Assembly (NCBI RefSeq): GCF_026891975.1
Contig: NZ_JAPTGB010000005.1
Span: 50,085 to 114,084 of the forward strand
Direction of reading: 5' to 3'
Source: Methanocorpusculum petauri
GTDB lineage: Archaea; Halobacteriota; Methanomicrobia; Methanomicrobiales; Methanocorpusculaceae
Length of the DNA: 64,000 nucleotides
Shown here: piece after piece, positions 52,266 to 60,969 of the stretch
How the letters are laid out: the number at the start of each line of letters is the position of its first letter
Position numbering within the stretch: position 1 is the stretch's first letter
Notes under the pieces: generated by a model
Databases searched by the model: none
What the model saw: only the letters and a program-made list of their open reading frames with translations
Told to the model about the DNA's origin: nothing
Program-made: the position numbers and the translations under genes

Positions 52266-55200
52266 AAACCCAACACTCAAAAAAGTCCTCTTAATTGGTT
52301 CCGGACCGATCCAGATCGGACAGGCTGCTGAATTCGATTACGCAGGAAGTCAGGCGTGTAAAGCCGTGCGCGAAGAAGGCATCGAAGTTGTCCTTGTCAA
52401 CTCCAACCCGGCAACCATTCAGACCGACCCGGAAACTGCGGACAAAGTCTATGTCGAGCCGTTAAAGGCAGAGATCATCGCCGAGATCATTCAAAAGGAA
52501 AAACCGGACGGAATTCTTTCCGGCATGGGCGGCCAGACCGGTCTCAACCTCACCGCAGAACTTTACGAGATGGGTGCCCTTGACGGGGTTCAGATTCTCG
52601 GAACCCCGCTTGAGGCAATCTATCACGGGGAAGACCGGGAGATGTTCAAGAATCTCATGCTTGAGATCGGGGAACCGGTCCCGAAAAGTTTCATCTTAAC
52701 CAAGATGGAGCAGCTTGAGGAAGCCTACGAAACCGTCGGTCTTCCGGCAATCATTCGTCCCGCATACACCCTCGGCGGATCCGGCGGAGGAGTTGCCGAG
52801 ACAAAAGAGGAACTCAGAAAGATCGTTGAACACGGTCTTACCAAGTCCCGTGTCCACCAGGTCTTAATTGAGGAGTCTGTCAAAGGCTGGAACGAGATCG
52901 AGTTCGAAGTCATGCGGGATGCAGCCGACACCTGTATCATCATCTGTGGTATGGAAAACGTCGATCCGATGGGAGTACACACCGGTGAATCCGTGGTGGT
53001 CGCACCAATCCTTACCCTGACCGCAGACCAGTTCGGCATTATGCGCCGGGCTGCAATCAAGATCATCCGTGCACTCAACGTGCAGGGCGGCTGCAATATC
53101 CAGTTTGCCTTCAAAAACGGAGATTACCGGGTCATTGAAGTCAACCCGCGTGTCTCCCGGTCCTCGGCCCTTGCATCCAAGGCAACCGGCTACCCGATCG
53201 CCCGTGTCGCCGCAAAGATCGCAATCGGCATGCACCTTGACGAGATCACAAACACTGTCACCGGCACAACACCGGCATGTTTCGAACCGGCTGTTGACTA
53301 CGTTGTAGTCAAGGTTGCCCGCTGGCCGTTCGACAAGTTCAAGACCGCAGACCGGACGCTTACCACCGCAATGAAGTCCACCGGTGAGGTCATGGCAATC
53401 GGCAGAACCGTTGAGGAAGGATTCAAGAAAGCACTCCGTTCCCTTGACACGGACATCTATCACCACACGGACTTAAACGAGATCAAGATGATCCTCTCCC
53501 GTCCTACCGATGAGCGGTTCCCGACGCTGTTCGATGCATTCCGCCTCGGCATGACCGTAGAAGATGTGTATGAACTCACACAGATTGAACCGTTCTTCTT
53601 AGAGAAGATTCAGCATGTTGTGGACATCGAACTGGAACTCCGCGAACATCCGACCGAGGAACTGGTCAAGACCGCAAAGAAGTTCGGATTCTCCAATGCA
53701 GAAATCCGTGAACTGACCGGATGGAACATCTACAAGATCGAACAGCTCGTAGGTCTTCCTACCTACAAGATGGTGGATACCTGTGCAGCAGAATTTCCGG
53801 CAAAGACGCCGTACTACTACTCCACCTGGGAGCAGGAGTGCGAACTCAAAGACACACCGAACAAGAAGGTCCTCATTCTCGGTTCCGGTGCAATCCGGAT
53901 CGGCCAGGGTATCGAGTTCGACTACTGTACGGTACATGCAGTCAAGTCCCTGCGTGAGGAAGGAATCGAGGTGCACATCCTCAACAACAACCCGGAAACC
54001 GTCTCCACCGACTTCGATACCTCCGACCGGCTGTACTTCGAACCGATGCAGCTCGAAGATGTCATCAACATCCTGCGCAAAGGCGATTACGATGGTGTGA
54101 TGGTGCAGTTCGGCGGTCAGAACTCCGTCAACCTTGCCATCCCGATTCAGGAAGAGATCAAACTGTTCGGTCTCAAGACCAGGATCCTTGGAACCAGCCC
54201 GGACAACATGGATGTTGCCGAGGACAGAAACCGGTTCAGCGTGCTGCTGGAAAAAGACAACATTCCGTCACCGGCAAATGGTTCGGCCTACTCCGAAAAA
54301 GAGGCCTATGAGATCGCAAAGAAGATCGGCTATCCGGTTCTGGTCAGACCCAGTTATGTTCTCGGCGGTCGTGCAATGGAGCTTGTCCACGATGAACTTG
54401 AACTGCAGACCTACATCAAAGAAGCAGTCCGTGTCTCAAATACCCACCCGGTATTAATCGACCGGTACCTCGACAACGCAACCGAACTGGATGTGGATGC
54501 GGTTTCTGACGGAACCGAGGTTCTCATCGGCGGTATCATGGAACACATTGAAGAGGCCGGCGTCCACTCCGGCGACTCGGCCTGTGTGATTCCCACCCAG
54601 ACGCTGACCGTTGAACAGATCGCAACCGTGAAGGACTACACGAGAAAGATTGCGCTGTCCCTTGGTGTTGTTGGTCTGATCAATATCCAGTATGCACTGC
54701 ACAACGGCACCATCTATGTCCTTGAGGCAAACCCGCGTGCCAGCAGAACGGTTCCGTTCGTAGCAAAGGCAACCGGCATCCCGCTTGCAAAGATTGCAGC
54801 GAAGGTGATGCTCGGCAAGAAGCTTGCAGACCTCGGTTACCATGAAAAAGAGATCAAGCATGTTGCGGTCAAGGAAGTCCTGCTGCCGTTCTCCCGGCTG
54901 CCGGGCGTTGACCCGATCCTCGGTCCGGAGATGAAATCAACCGGTGAGGTCATCGGTATTGACTACGACTTCGGTCGTGCCTTCTACAAGGCAAGCCAGG
55001 CAGCGGACAACAAGCTCCCGCTGGAGGGGAAGGTGTTCATCTCCGTCACCAACGATCAGAAGAGTGCCATTCTCCCGATTGCCCAGAAACTTGCAGACCT
55101 CGGCTTCAGTCTTTACGGTACGGAAGGAACGGTGAAGTTCCTGGAACAGCACAACATCCGGATGAACCTGGTCAGAAAAGTGCAGGAAGGATCCCCGAAC

Positions 55201-55422
55201 ATCATCGATATGGTGCGGGGTGCAGACATCGATCTGGTCATCAACACGCCGGGCGACAAGAACGCACGGGCGGATCACTTCCAGATTATGCGGGCAACGA
55301 TCGATTACAGTATTCCCTACATCACAACCATCTTCGGAGCAGAAGCCGCAGTTCAGGCAATCGAGTCGATGAAATCGAACAAGATTACGATTGAACCGCT
55401 GTCGCACTATCACGCCGAATAA
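52258..55422 (+). CDS. carB: Carbamoyl-phosphate synthase large subunit
   Basis: 1054 residues from ATG 52258 ([32 protein letters not shown]), normal full length. Two ATP-grasp halves, each with the GSG(P/A)I(Q/R)IGQ(A/G) start (52.3 kb and about 53.9 kb), and a C-terminal MGS regulatory domain (from about [13 protein letters not shown]). A frame running upstream from 52138 is open but not similar to the family. Terminates at a T-rich stretch shared with the convergent HxlR gene. Confidence 0.97.
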   Translation: [1054 protein letters not shown]

Positions 55423-55446
55423 AAAAATATTTTTTTACTCTTTTTT
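55423..55446 (+). terminator. T-rich terminator between carB and HxlR-3
   Basis: AAAAAAATATTTTTTT, then ACTCTTTTTTGAG, right after the carB stop. It overlaps the 3' end of the convergent HxlR gene and would serve both directions. Confidence 0.5.
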
Positions 55447-55809
55447 GAGATTACAGCACGGCATCACCACTTCATCGTCCGCTGCCGGAAGGTGGCAGCT
55501 GCCCCAGCGCGAAAGTTCCTGAATAATCGGTATGAAACTCCGGCCAAGTTCCGTAAGTGAGTACTCAACCTTTGGCGGAACCTCCGGATAGACATACCGC
55601 GAGATCATACCGTCCTCTTCCAACTCCCTCAGTTGTTTGGTCAGCATTGCCTGCGTTATTCCCGACATGTTGCGGTAGAGATCGCTGAATCGTTTGGTAC
55701 CGCTGTTCATTAAACACAGCAGACATATTTTCCATTTTCCGGCGATGATCCGCTGTGCCCGGTACACCGGACAGGCAACCGGATAGTTCACTTTTTTTCC
55801 AGGGGGCAT
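55435..55809 (-). CDS. HxlR-family winged-helix regulator 3
   Basis: 124 residues from MPPGKKVNYPVACPVYRAQRIIAGKWKICLLCLM; an earlier in-frame ATG at 55848 adds 13 residues. LRELEEDGMISRYVYPEVPPKVEYSLTELG is typical. Divergent from an iron-sulfur flavoprotein gene 92 bases away. A dyad ACTAT-N8-ATAGT lies at 55822-55839. Third HxlR gene in the window, less similar to the other two. Confidence 0.88.
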   Translation of the reverse strand: MPPGKKVNYPVACPVYRAQRIIAGKWKICLLCLMNSGTKRFSDLYRNMSGITQAMLTKQLRELEEDGMISRYVYPEVPPKVEYSLTELGRSFIPIIQELSRWGSCHLPAADDEVVMPCCNLKKE

Positions 55810-55901
55810 TGTAACGGAGTAACTATTATTTTTGATAGTATATAGCATAATACATCCTACCCCATTTATGAGTGATACCACCAAATAAAAGACTGGTGAA
55901 A

Positions 55902-56459
55902 ATGAAAATAATAGGAATTGCAACAAGTCCGCGAAAAGGCGGCAACAGTCAGAAACTGGTGGAATCCGTTCTTGCCGGCGCAAAAGATGCTGGAGCCGAG
56001 ACGGAACTCATCTGCCTGACAGATCAGAATATCCATCCCTGTATCGGTTGTGGAGACTGTAAAAGCGGGCATGACACCTGTGCCCAGAAAGACGACATGA
56101 GTATGCTCTACGAAAAAATCGCCGCAGCCGATGGAATTATCTTTGGTGCTCCGATCTACTTCGGGCGACTGAATGCACAGGCATACATGGTTATCGACCG
56201 CATGTGGGCACTCTTAAACCCGGATTTTTCTCTGAGAATTCCGGCAGGAAAAAAATTTGCAGTGGCGCTGACCTGCGGCCCGGGCGATGCGAAAACCATT
56301 CAGCCGATGGAACAGTACTTCCAAAACACCGTTTGCGGTATCTTCGGATTCACCTACGCAGGGACGGTCTGGCAGAATCAGCTAATGTCTCCGGCAGATC
56401 TGGAGAAGTTTCCGGAGAAAATTACTGAGGCAAACGAACTCGGAAAAAGACTCGTCTGA
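55902..56459 (+). CDS. isf: Iron-sulfur flavoprotein (Isf)-type NADPH-dependent FMN reductase
   Basis: 185 residues, start ATG 55902. Flavodoxin-like FMN site GIATSPRKGGNSQKL (6-20), then a compact cysteine motif Cys47, Cys50, Cys53, Cys60 (HPCIGCGDCKSGHDTC), as in the Isf of Methanosarcina, which reduces oxygen or peroxide using ferredoxin. Probably controlled by divergent HxlR-3. It suggests an oxidative-stress or redox role for the pair. Confidence 0.85.
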   Translation: MKIIGIATSPRKGGNSQKLVESVLAGAKDAGAETELICLTDQNIHPCIGCGDCKSGHDTCAQKDDMSMLYEKIAAADGIIFGAPIYFGRLNAQAYMVIDRMWALLNPDFSLRIPAGKKFAVALTCGPGDAKTIQPMEQYFQNTVCGIFGFTYAGTVWQNQLMSPADLEKFPEKITEANELGKRLV

Positions 56460-56524
56460 TCACAATCCCGGACTCTGCCACCGGCAGAATTATTTTTTGT
56501 CATGCTGTATAGATACCAGAGTTT

Positions 56525-57043
56525 ATGGCGGACACAATTGATGTGCTGATCCCGGAAAAACAGATCGATGCACGCATCAGGGAACTTGCAAAACAGATAG
56601 ATGCCGACTACGCCGGAAAATCCGTGACTCTCCTTACCACTCTGAAAGGAGCCTGCTTTTTTTCATGCGAACTTGCCAAATGCCTGACTATCCCGGTCTT
56701 CATGGAGTACATTCAGGCAGCAAGCTATGAAGGCACATCCTCGACCGGTACCGTCACCATGATGCTGGATGTCCCGGACACCGCAGTCGCCGGAAAACAC
56801 GTGATCATCGTAGAGGACGTCATCGATACCGGCAGAACACTTGCAGCCGTCAAAGATCTCATGCAGACACGCAACCCCGCATCCCTCGCCGTATGTTCCC
56901 TCCTTGACAAGCACGAGTGCCGGGTTGTTCCGTTTGAAGGAGACTACGTCGGATTTACCATCGGCAACGACTTCGTCGTCGGTTACGGTCTGGACTGGGA
57001 TCAGAAGTACCGCAACCTTCCCTACATCGGGATTGTGCGGTAA
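56525..57043 (+). CDS. hpt: Hypoxanthine(-guanine) phosphoribosyltransferase
   Basis: Purine salvage using PRPP. 172 residues; PRPP loop VIIVEDVIDTGRTL and ENDFVVGYGLDWDQKYRNLPYIG-type end. The region GACFFSCELAKCL corresponds to the second loop. ATG at 56525 with an AT-rich leader. Followed by a small zinc-ribbon gene 31 bases later. Confidence 0.9.
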   Translation: MADTIDVLIPEKQIDARIRELAKQIDADYAGKSVTLLTTLKGACFFSCELAKCLTIPVFMEYIQAASYEGTSSTGTVTMMLDVPDTAVAGKHVIIVEDVIDTGRTLAAVKDLMQTRNPASLAVCSLLDKHECRVVPFEGDYVGFTIGNDFVVGYGLDWDQKYRNLPYIGIVR

Positions 57044-57074
57044 CACTTATCATCTCCCGCGTCGATGTTCTGGT

Positions 57075-57233
57075 ATGTGTTCCGCAGGCGGACCAATCGA
57101 CGTTGACCTCAACGATCCTCTGAAAGGAAAAGGCAAAAAATACCGGTGCAACGAGTGCGGCCAGACCTTTACCGGTCTTGGCAAGCATCCGATGTGCCCC
57201 TCCTGCCAGTCCGAGGACGTCACTGAGATCTGA
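57075..57233 (+). CDS. Small zinc-ribbon protein
   Basis: 52 residues from ATG 57075: MCSAGGPIDVDLNDPLKGK, then CNECGQTFTGLGKHPMCPSCQ, two CxxC pairs 14 residues apart, typical of a zinc ribbon. No known partner domain. It is between hpt and an unknown gene, in one direction with tight spacing (two bases to the next start). Confidence 0.7.
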   Translation: MCSAGGPIDVDLNDPLKGKGKKYRCNECGQTFTGLGKHPMCPSCQSEDVTEI

Positions 57234-57235
57234 CA

Positions 57236-57742
57236 ATGCCGGAAACTATCCGGGTCCCGTTTGTGCGGGACAACCCAATCCTCATCAGAGGACACTCTTC
57301 TTTTCTGATCGCGGCACGTGCCCGGGAAAAATTTCCGCTGATCATCGAAACCGATACTGAAGAACTGGTACAGGGCGTATATCCGGGGGATCTGATTGTT
57401 GTCTCCGCCCCAGAAGGCGGTGAGACAGCGCCTGCCCTGTATCTTCTGGAGATGATACGGACCTACCACACGCCGGTGATTGCACTGGGAAAGGATCATC
57501 CCGCAAGCCGGAGGCTCTCCTACGTTGTCTCGGCTGCGGAGCGAATCGAGATGCGGTGCGATATCCGGCGCGGCACCCATCCTGAACAGCATCTGCTCTG
57601 CGCCGCAGATGAGTTCACCGGGATGATTCTGTATACTGACGGAAACGAGCTGGTGATCGAAAACTGCCGCGAGGAGCTCAGACTATCCCATCTGGCATGG
57701 AACCTTTCCCTCGCAGAAACAAATTACCATAACCGCGACTGA
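57236..57742 (+). CDS. Hypothetical protein, conserved-looking
   Basis: 168 residues, soluble, acidic-basic mix, no membrane segment. Starts MPETIRVPFVRDNPILIRGHSSFLI; the middle (LVQGVYPGDLIVVSAP, PVIALGKDHPASRRL) has the look of an alpha/beta enzyme or nucleotide-binding domain, but I assign no family. The 3' end overlaps the convergent radical SAM gene by 19 bases. Coupled to the zinc-ribbon gene two bases upstream. Confidence 0.6.
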   Translation: MPETIRVPFVRDNPILIRGHSSFLIAARAREKFPLIIETDTEELVQGVYPGDLIVVSAPEGGETAPALYLLEMIRTYHTPVIALGKDHPASRRLSYVVSAAERIEMRCDIRRGTHPEQHLLCAADEFTGMILYTDGNELVIENCREELRLSHLAWNLSLAETNYHNRD

Positions 57743-58611
57743 ACATCAGCCGCCCCACGCCGGCGAAGAAGAGAATCGATCTCCTCATGCCGCCAGAGGA
57801 GGCCCGCCGCATTGCATTCCCGCACAAAAGTATCCCACAGCTCCGCGTCCGGCGACCCGCACCAGTACTGATCCCCAAACATTCTCTCGTACCGTTCGCG
57901 AAGACCAGGGAATTGTTCGTCGAGCCGATCGTAAAAGTACTCCCGTTGCCGATCACGAAGTGACACGGCAAAATATTTCTCTGCGTACACAAACGTTGCG
58001 CCGGACTCTGCGGCACGCGAAACGATCGCGGAAATATTTTCCTTCGTGTCGGTGATGAACGGCAGCACCGGCAGAAGAATGACGCCGCACAAAATATCTT
58101 TCGCGGAAAGTTTTTCGATCGCAGAAAATCGATCCGATGACGATGCGGCGTGTGGTTCAATCCGCTTCGCAACCGAATCATCTGCGGCAGTGATCGTAAT
58201 GTTTACCGCCGCCGGGGAGTGGGAGCCTATTGCAGCAAACAGATCCGCATCGCGGCAGACGAGATCGGATTTGGTGATCGCAACAACACCAAACCGGTAA
58301 CGGTCCGCAAGTTTGAGGAAACCGCGGGTCAGTTCCTGTTCACGTTCACACGGATTGTAGGGATCGCTCATCGCACCGGTAAGGATGGTACCTTTCCGTT
58401 TCTTTGTGGAAAGTTCGCGTTCAAGGATGGCGAGCGCATTTTCCTTCGCCCGGACAACGGAGAAGTCGTCGATTCCGTAACATTCACTGCGGGAATCACA
58501 GTAGATGCAGGCATGCGGACAGCCGCGGTAGATGTTCACCGTATAATTTGATGCAAACCATCCCGGTTCGCGGTATGCGGAGAGAAGAGATTTTGCGGGA
58601 ATGGTCTGCAT
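57724..58611 (-). CDS. Radical SAM protein (SPL/COG1533 family)
   Basis: 295 residues. The CxxxCxxC cluster motif is CPHACIYCD (near residues 31-39) after NYTVNIYRG. Following sections KGTILTGAMSDPYNPCEREQ and TRGFLKLADRYRFGVVAITKSD match the spore photoproduct lyase-like COG1533 group, many of which have unknown function in archaea. No B12-binding or SPASM domain visible. Convergent with the unknown gene to its left. Confidence 0.88.
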   Translation of the reverse strand: MQTIPAKSLLSAYREPGWFASNYTVNIYRGCPHACIYCDSRSECYGIDDFSVVRAKENALAILERELSTKKRKGTILTGAMSDPYNPCEREQELTRGFLKLADRYRFGVVAITKSDLVCRDADLFAAIGSHSPAAVNITITAADDSVAKRIEPHAASSSDRFSAIEKLSAKDILCGVILLPVLPFITDTKENISAIVSRAAESGATFVYAEKYFAVSLRDRQREYFYDRLDEQFPGLRERYERMFGDQYWCGSPDAELWDTFVRECNAAGLLWRHEEIDSLLRRRGAADVQSRLW

Positions 58612-58656
58612 AGATGATTCATCAGTTGACCCGGAACAAAAAAAATATTGCGGACA

Positions 58657-60531
58657 CTACCTTTCCGTCCGCTCCCAGCCAAGCAGCAGCGCCGAGTTGA
58701 TGATAACCAGCACCGATCCCACGTTATGAATCAGCGCTCCGAGGATCGGGCCGATAATGCCGGTCACTGCAAGAACGATTGCCGCGAAGTTCAGCAGAAG
58801 CGCGAGCGCCAGATTGATCCGGATGGTCTGCATCACCTTCTTTGCAAGATCGAACAGATGGGGAATGTACCTGAGATCATCGCGCACCAGAACAACATCC
58901 GCCGCGTCCACCGCGATATCACTGCCAATCCCACCCATGGCAACTCCGGCGAATGCCCTTTTCAATGCCGGAGCATCGTTCACTCCGTCACCGATCATTG
59001 CCGCCCGGATACCGTCTTCCTGATACCGGTCGATCATCTCCAGCTTTCCGGACGGGAGGCATTCGGCATGTACATCAGAGATGCCCGCCGCCGCCGCAAT
59101 GCGGGCGGCGGCGGCCTGATTGTCACCGGTGAGAAGAACGGGACAAACACCCATTGCCCGAACTGCATTCACCACCGATGGGGCATCCTCCCGCATCTGA
59201 TCCGCCAGTGCGATGAACCCTGCCGGACGGCTGTTCGCCGCAACGTACATGATGGTTGATCCGTTCCGGACACATGCCTCAGCCGCACTGACAAGTTCTG
59301 GCGGAAGGAAAACATCATGTTCGGCAAACAATTCAGGGTTGCCGACAAGGACCATGACCGCACCACACTCCGCCGCAACTCCCCTTCCCGGCAGCATCAC
59401 AAATGTACCCGGCTGGGGCGGTGCAGTTCCGTGCTGTTCGGTGTACCGGCGGACGATGGATTTTCCAAGAGGATGCTCTGATCTGATCTCCGCTGATGCG
59501 GCAAGCGATAGCAGTTCATCGCCGGAGATGTCCGGGCTGATGGAATGTACTTTCGTAACCTCCGGTTTTCCGTAGGTCAGCGTTCCGGTCTTGTCAAACA
59601 CCATGTACTGGACCATACTCAGCCGTTCAAGGGCATCGCCTTCGCGGATAAGAATGCCGAACTTTGTCGCATTGCCGATGCCTGCCATGATTGCCGTAGG
59701 AGTTGCAAGCACCATGGCGCACGGACAGAACACGACGAGCACGGTGACGGACCGGAGAATGTCGCCGGTAACAAGATAGGTGAGAACAGCAACGGTAAGA
59801 GCTGCGGCAACAATCCAGGTCGCCCAGCGGTCGGCGGTTCTGACGATCTGTGCTTTACCTGCGTCGGCTGACTCGATCAGCCGAATCATTCTCGCAAGGG
59901 AGCTGTCCTTGCCGACCTTTGTCGCACGCATGTCAAACGATCCGAACTGGTTGACAGTTCCGGAAAAGACTTCGTCGTCCGGCTGTTTGTCAACCGGCAG
60001 AGATTCACCGGTCATCACCGACTGATCGATTGACGTGCATCCCGAAAGAATAACACCGTCGGAGACGATCGTCTCGCCCGGCAGTACCCGGAGAACATCG
60101 CCGACCTGCACGGTGTCGGCGGAAATGATTTTTTCTTCGCCGTTCTGCACGATCCGTGCGACAGGAGGCGTAAGATTGATCAGTTTTTCAATACCGGCGC
60201 GTGCTTTGGCAACCGTCCGTTCTTCAAGATATGATCCGATCTGCATGATAACCGCGATCTCTGCGGCAGCAAATGTTTCACCGATGAGAACGGAAGCCAC
60301 CAGCGCGATGGATACCAGAACATCAGCACGGATATCAAAACGGGTGACAAGCCCGATCACCGCTTCGATGATGATCGGAACACCGCAGAGGATTATCGCA
60401 ATCCAGGCAGGATCTGCGGGAAGATCCTTTCCCCAGAGGAAACTGATCAAAACTGCTGTACCCGAAATGAGGATGAACAGAACGGTTCGGATCTCTTCGT
60501 CACGCAGTTTCAATAGCACACTTTCAAACAT
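58657..60531 (-). CDS. Heavy-metal P-type ATPase (P1B), no N-terminal metal domain
   Basis: 624 residues from ATG 60531 (MFESVLLKLRDEE...); the 31 upstream codons lie in the operator and are unlikely. TM metal motif FCPCAMVLATP, DKTGTLT phosphorylation site, TGES, GDGVNDAP and the C-terminal HNVGSVLVIINSALLLGW are visible. The N-terminus lacks a CxxC heavy-metal domain. The final motif resembles Zn/Cd or related P1B pumps. Controlled by CsoR-type regulator just upstream, which more often senses copper or nickel/cobalt, so the metal is not settled. Confidence 0.9.
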   Translation of the reverse strand: MFESVLLKLRDEEIRTVLFILISGTAVLISFLWGKDLPADPAWIAIILCGVPIIIEAVIGLVTRFDIRADVLVSIALVASVLIGETFAAAEIAVIMQIGSYLEERTVAKARAGIEKLINLTPPVARIVQNGEEKIISADTVQVGDVLRVLPGETIVSDGVILSGCTSIDQSVMTGESLPVDKQPDDEVFSGTVNQFGSFDMRATKVGKDSSLARMIRLIESADAGKAQIVRTADRWATWIVAAALTVAVLTYLVTGDILRSVTVLVVFCPCAMVLATPTAIMAGIGNATKFGILIREGDALERLSMVQYMVFDKTGTLTYGKPEVTKVHSISPDISGDELLSLAASAEIRSEHPLGKSIVRRYTEQHGTAPPQPGTFVMLPGRGVAAECGAVMVLVGNPELFAEHDVFLPPELVSAAEACVRNGSTIMYVAANSRPAGFIALADQMREDAPSVVNAVRAMGVCPVLLTGDNQAAAARIAAAAGISDVHAECLPSGKLEMIDRYQEDGIRAAMIGDGVNDAPALKRAFAGVAMGGIGSDIAVDAADVVLVRDDLRYIPHLFDLAKKVMQTIRINLALALLLNFAAIVLAVTGIIGPILGALIHNVGSVLVIINSALLLGWERTER

Positions 60532-60541
60532 TTGTAACACC

Positions 60542-60581
60542 AATACACATATACCCATAGGGGTATTGGTATATGTGTATT
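60542..60581. promoter_or_regulatory. CsoR-type operator nested in a longer palindrome, upstream of the metal ATPase
   Basis: Inner dyad ATACCC-ATAG-GGGTAT (60551-60566) is a typical CsoR/RcnR-type box. An outer 14-bp perfect inverted repeat (AATACACATATACC at 60542-60555, GGTATATGTGTATT at 60568-60581) surrounds and shares bases with it. It lies 11 bases before the ATPase start and overlaps the TATA-rich promoter, so binding would block transcription. Confidence 0.7.
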
Positions 60582-60642
60582 TTGAAAAACATACGGGAAT
60601 GAAACTGATTTTCAGATACAACAAAAAGAGAGGAGGAACCTG

Positions 60643-60918
60643 TCAGCTCATCCGTGAAAAATGTTCGATCGCTTTGGCGAACTCGGCAACGGTTTTTTCT
60701 GCGTCACCGTGTTCGATGCCGTCTTTTACGCAGTGGTTCAGATGACCCTCAAGCACAATCTGTCCTACTTTGTGCATCGCCGACTTCGCCGCATTGATCT
60801 GGATAAGAATGTCCTCGCACGGCACATCCTCATCGATCATCTTATCGATCGCGTTCAGCTGTCCGATGATCTTTTTCAGCCGGCGGTGAAGATTGGGAGA
60901 GTCCATACATTGACGCAT
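60643..60918 (-). CDS. csoR: CsoR/RcnR-family metal-sensing repressor
   Basis: 91-residue four-helix repressor. Metal ligands in the C-x-H-C pattern: Cys34 (DVPCED), His59 and Cys63 (EGHLNHCV). ATG at 60918 follows AGGTAATCCTC, supporting this start. Gene lies upstream of the P-type ATPase in the same direction with the probable operator between. The regulated metal could be copper, nickel or cobalt; the ligand set Cys-His-Cys favours copper. Confidence 0.9.
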   Translation of the reverse strand: MRQCMDSPNLHRRLKKIIGQLNAIDKMIDEDVPCEDILIQINAAKSAMHKVGQIVLEGHLNHCVKDGIEHGDAEKTVAEFAKAIEHFSRMS

Positions 60919-60969
60919 GAGGATTACCTGCTTTATAGTTAATTGGTGGGTGAGAGATGATAAAACCGC

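Noticed and set aside
60532..60624. N-terminal 31-residue extension of the metal ATPase
   Set aside because: It lies across the operator and has no metal-binding motif; ATG at 60531 gives a normal start.
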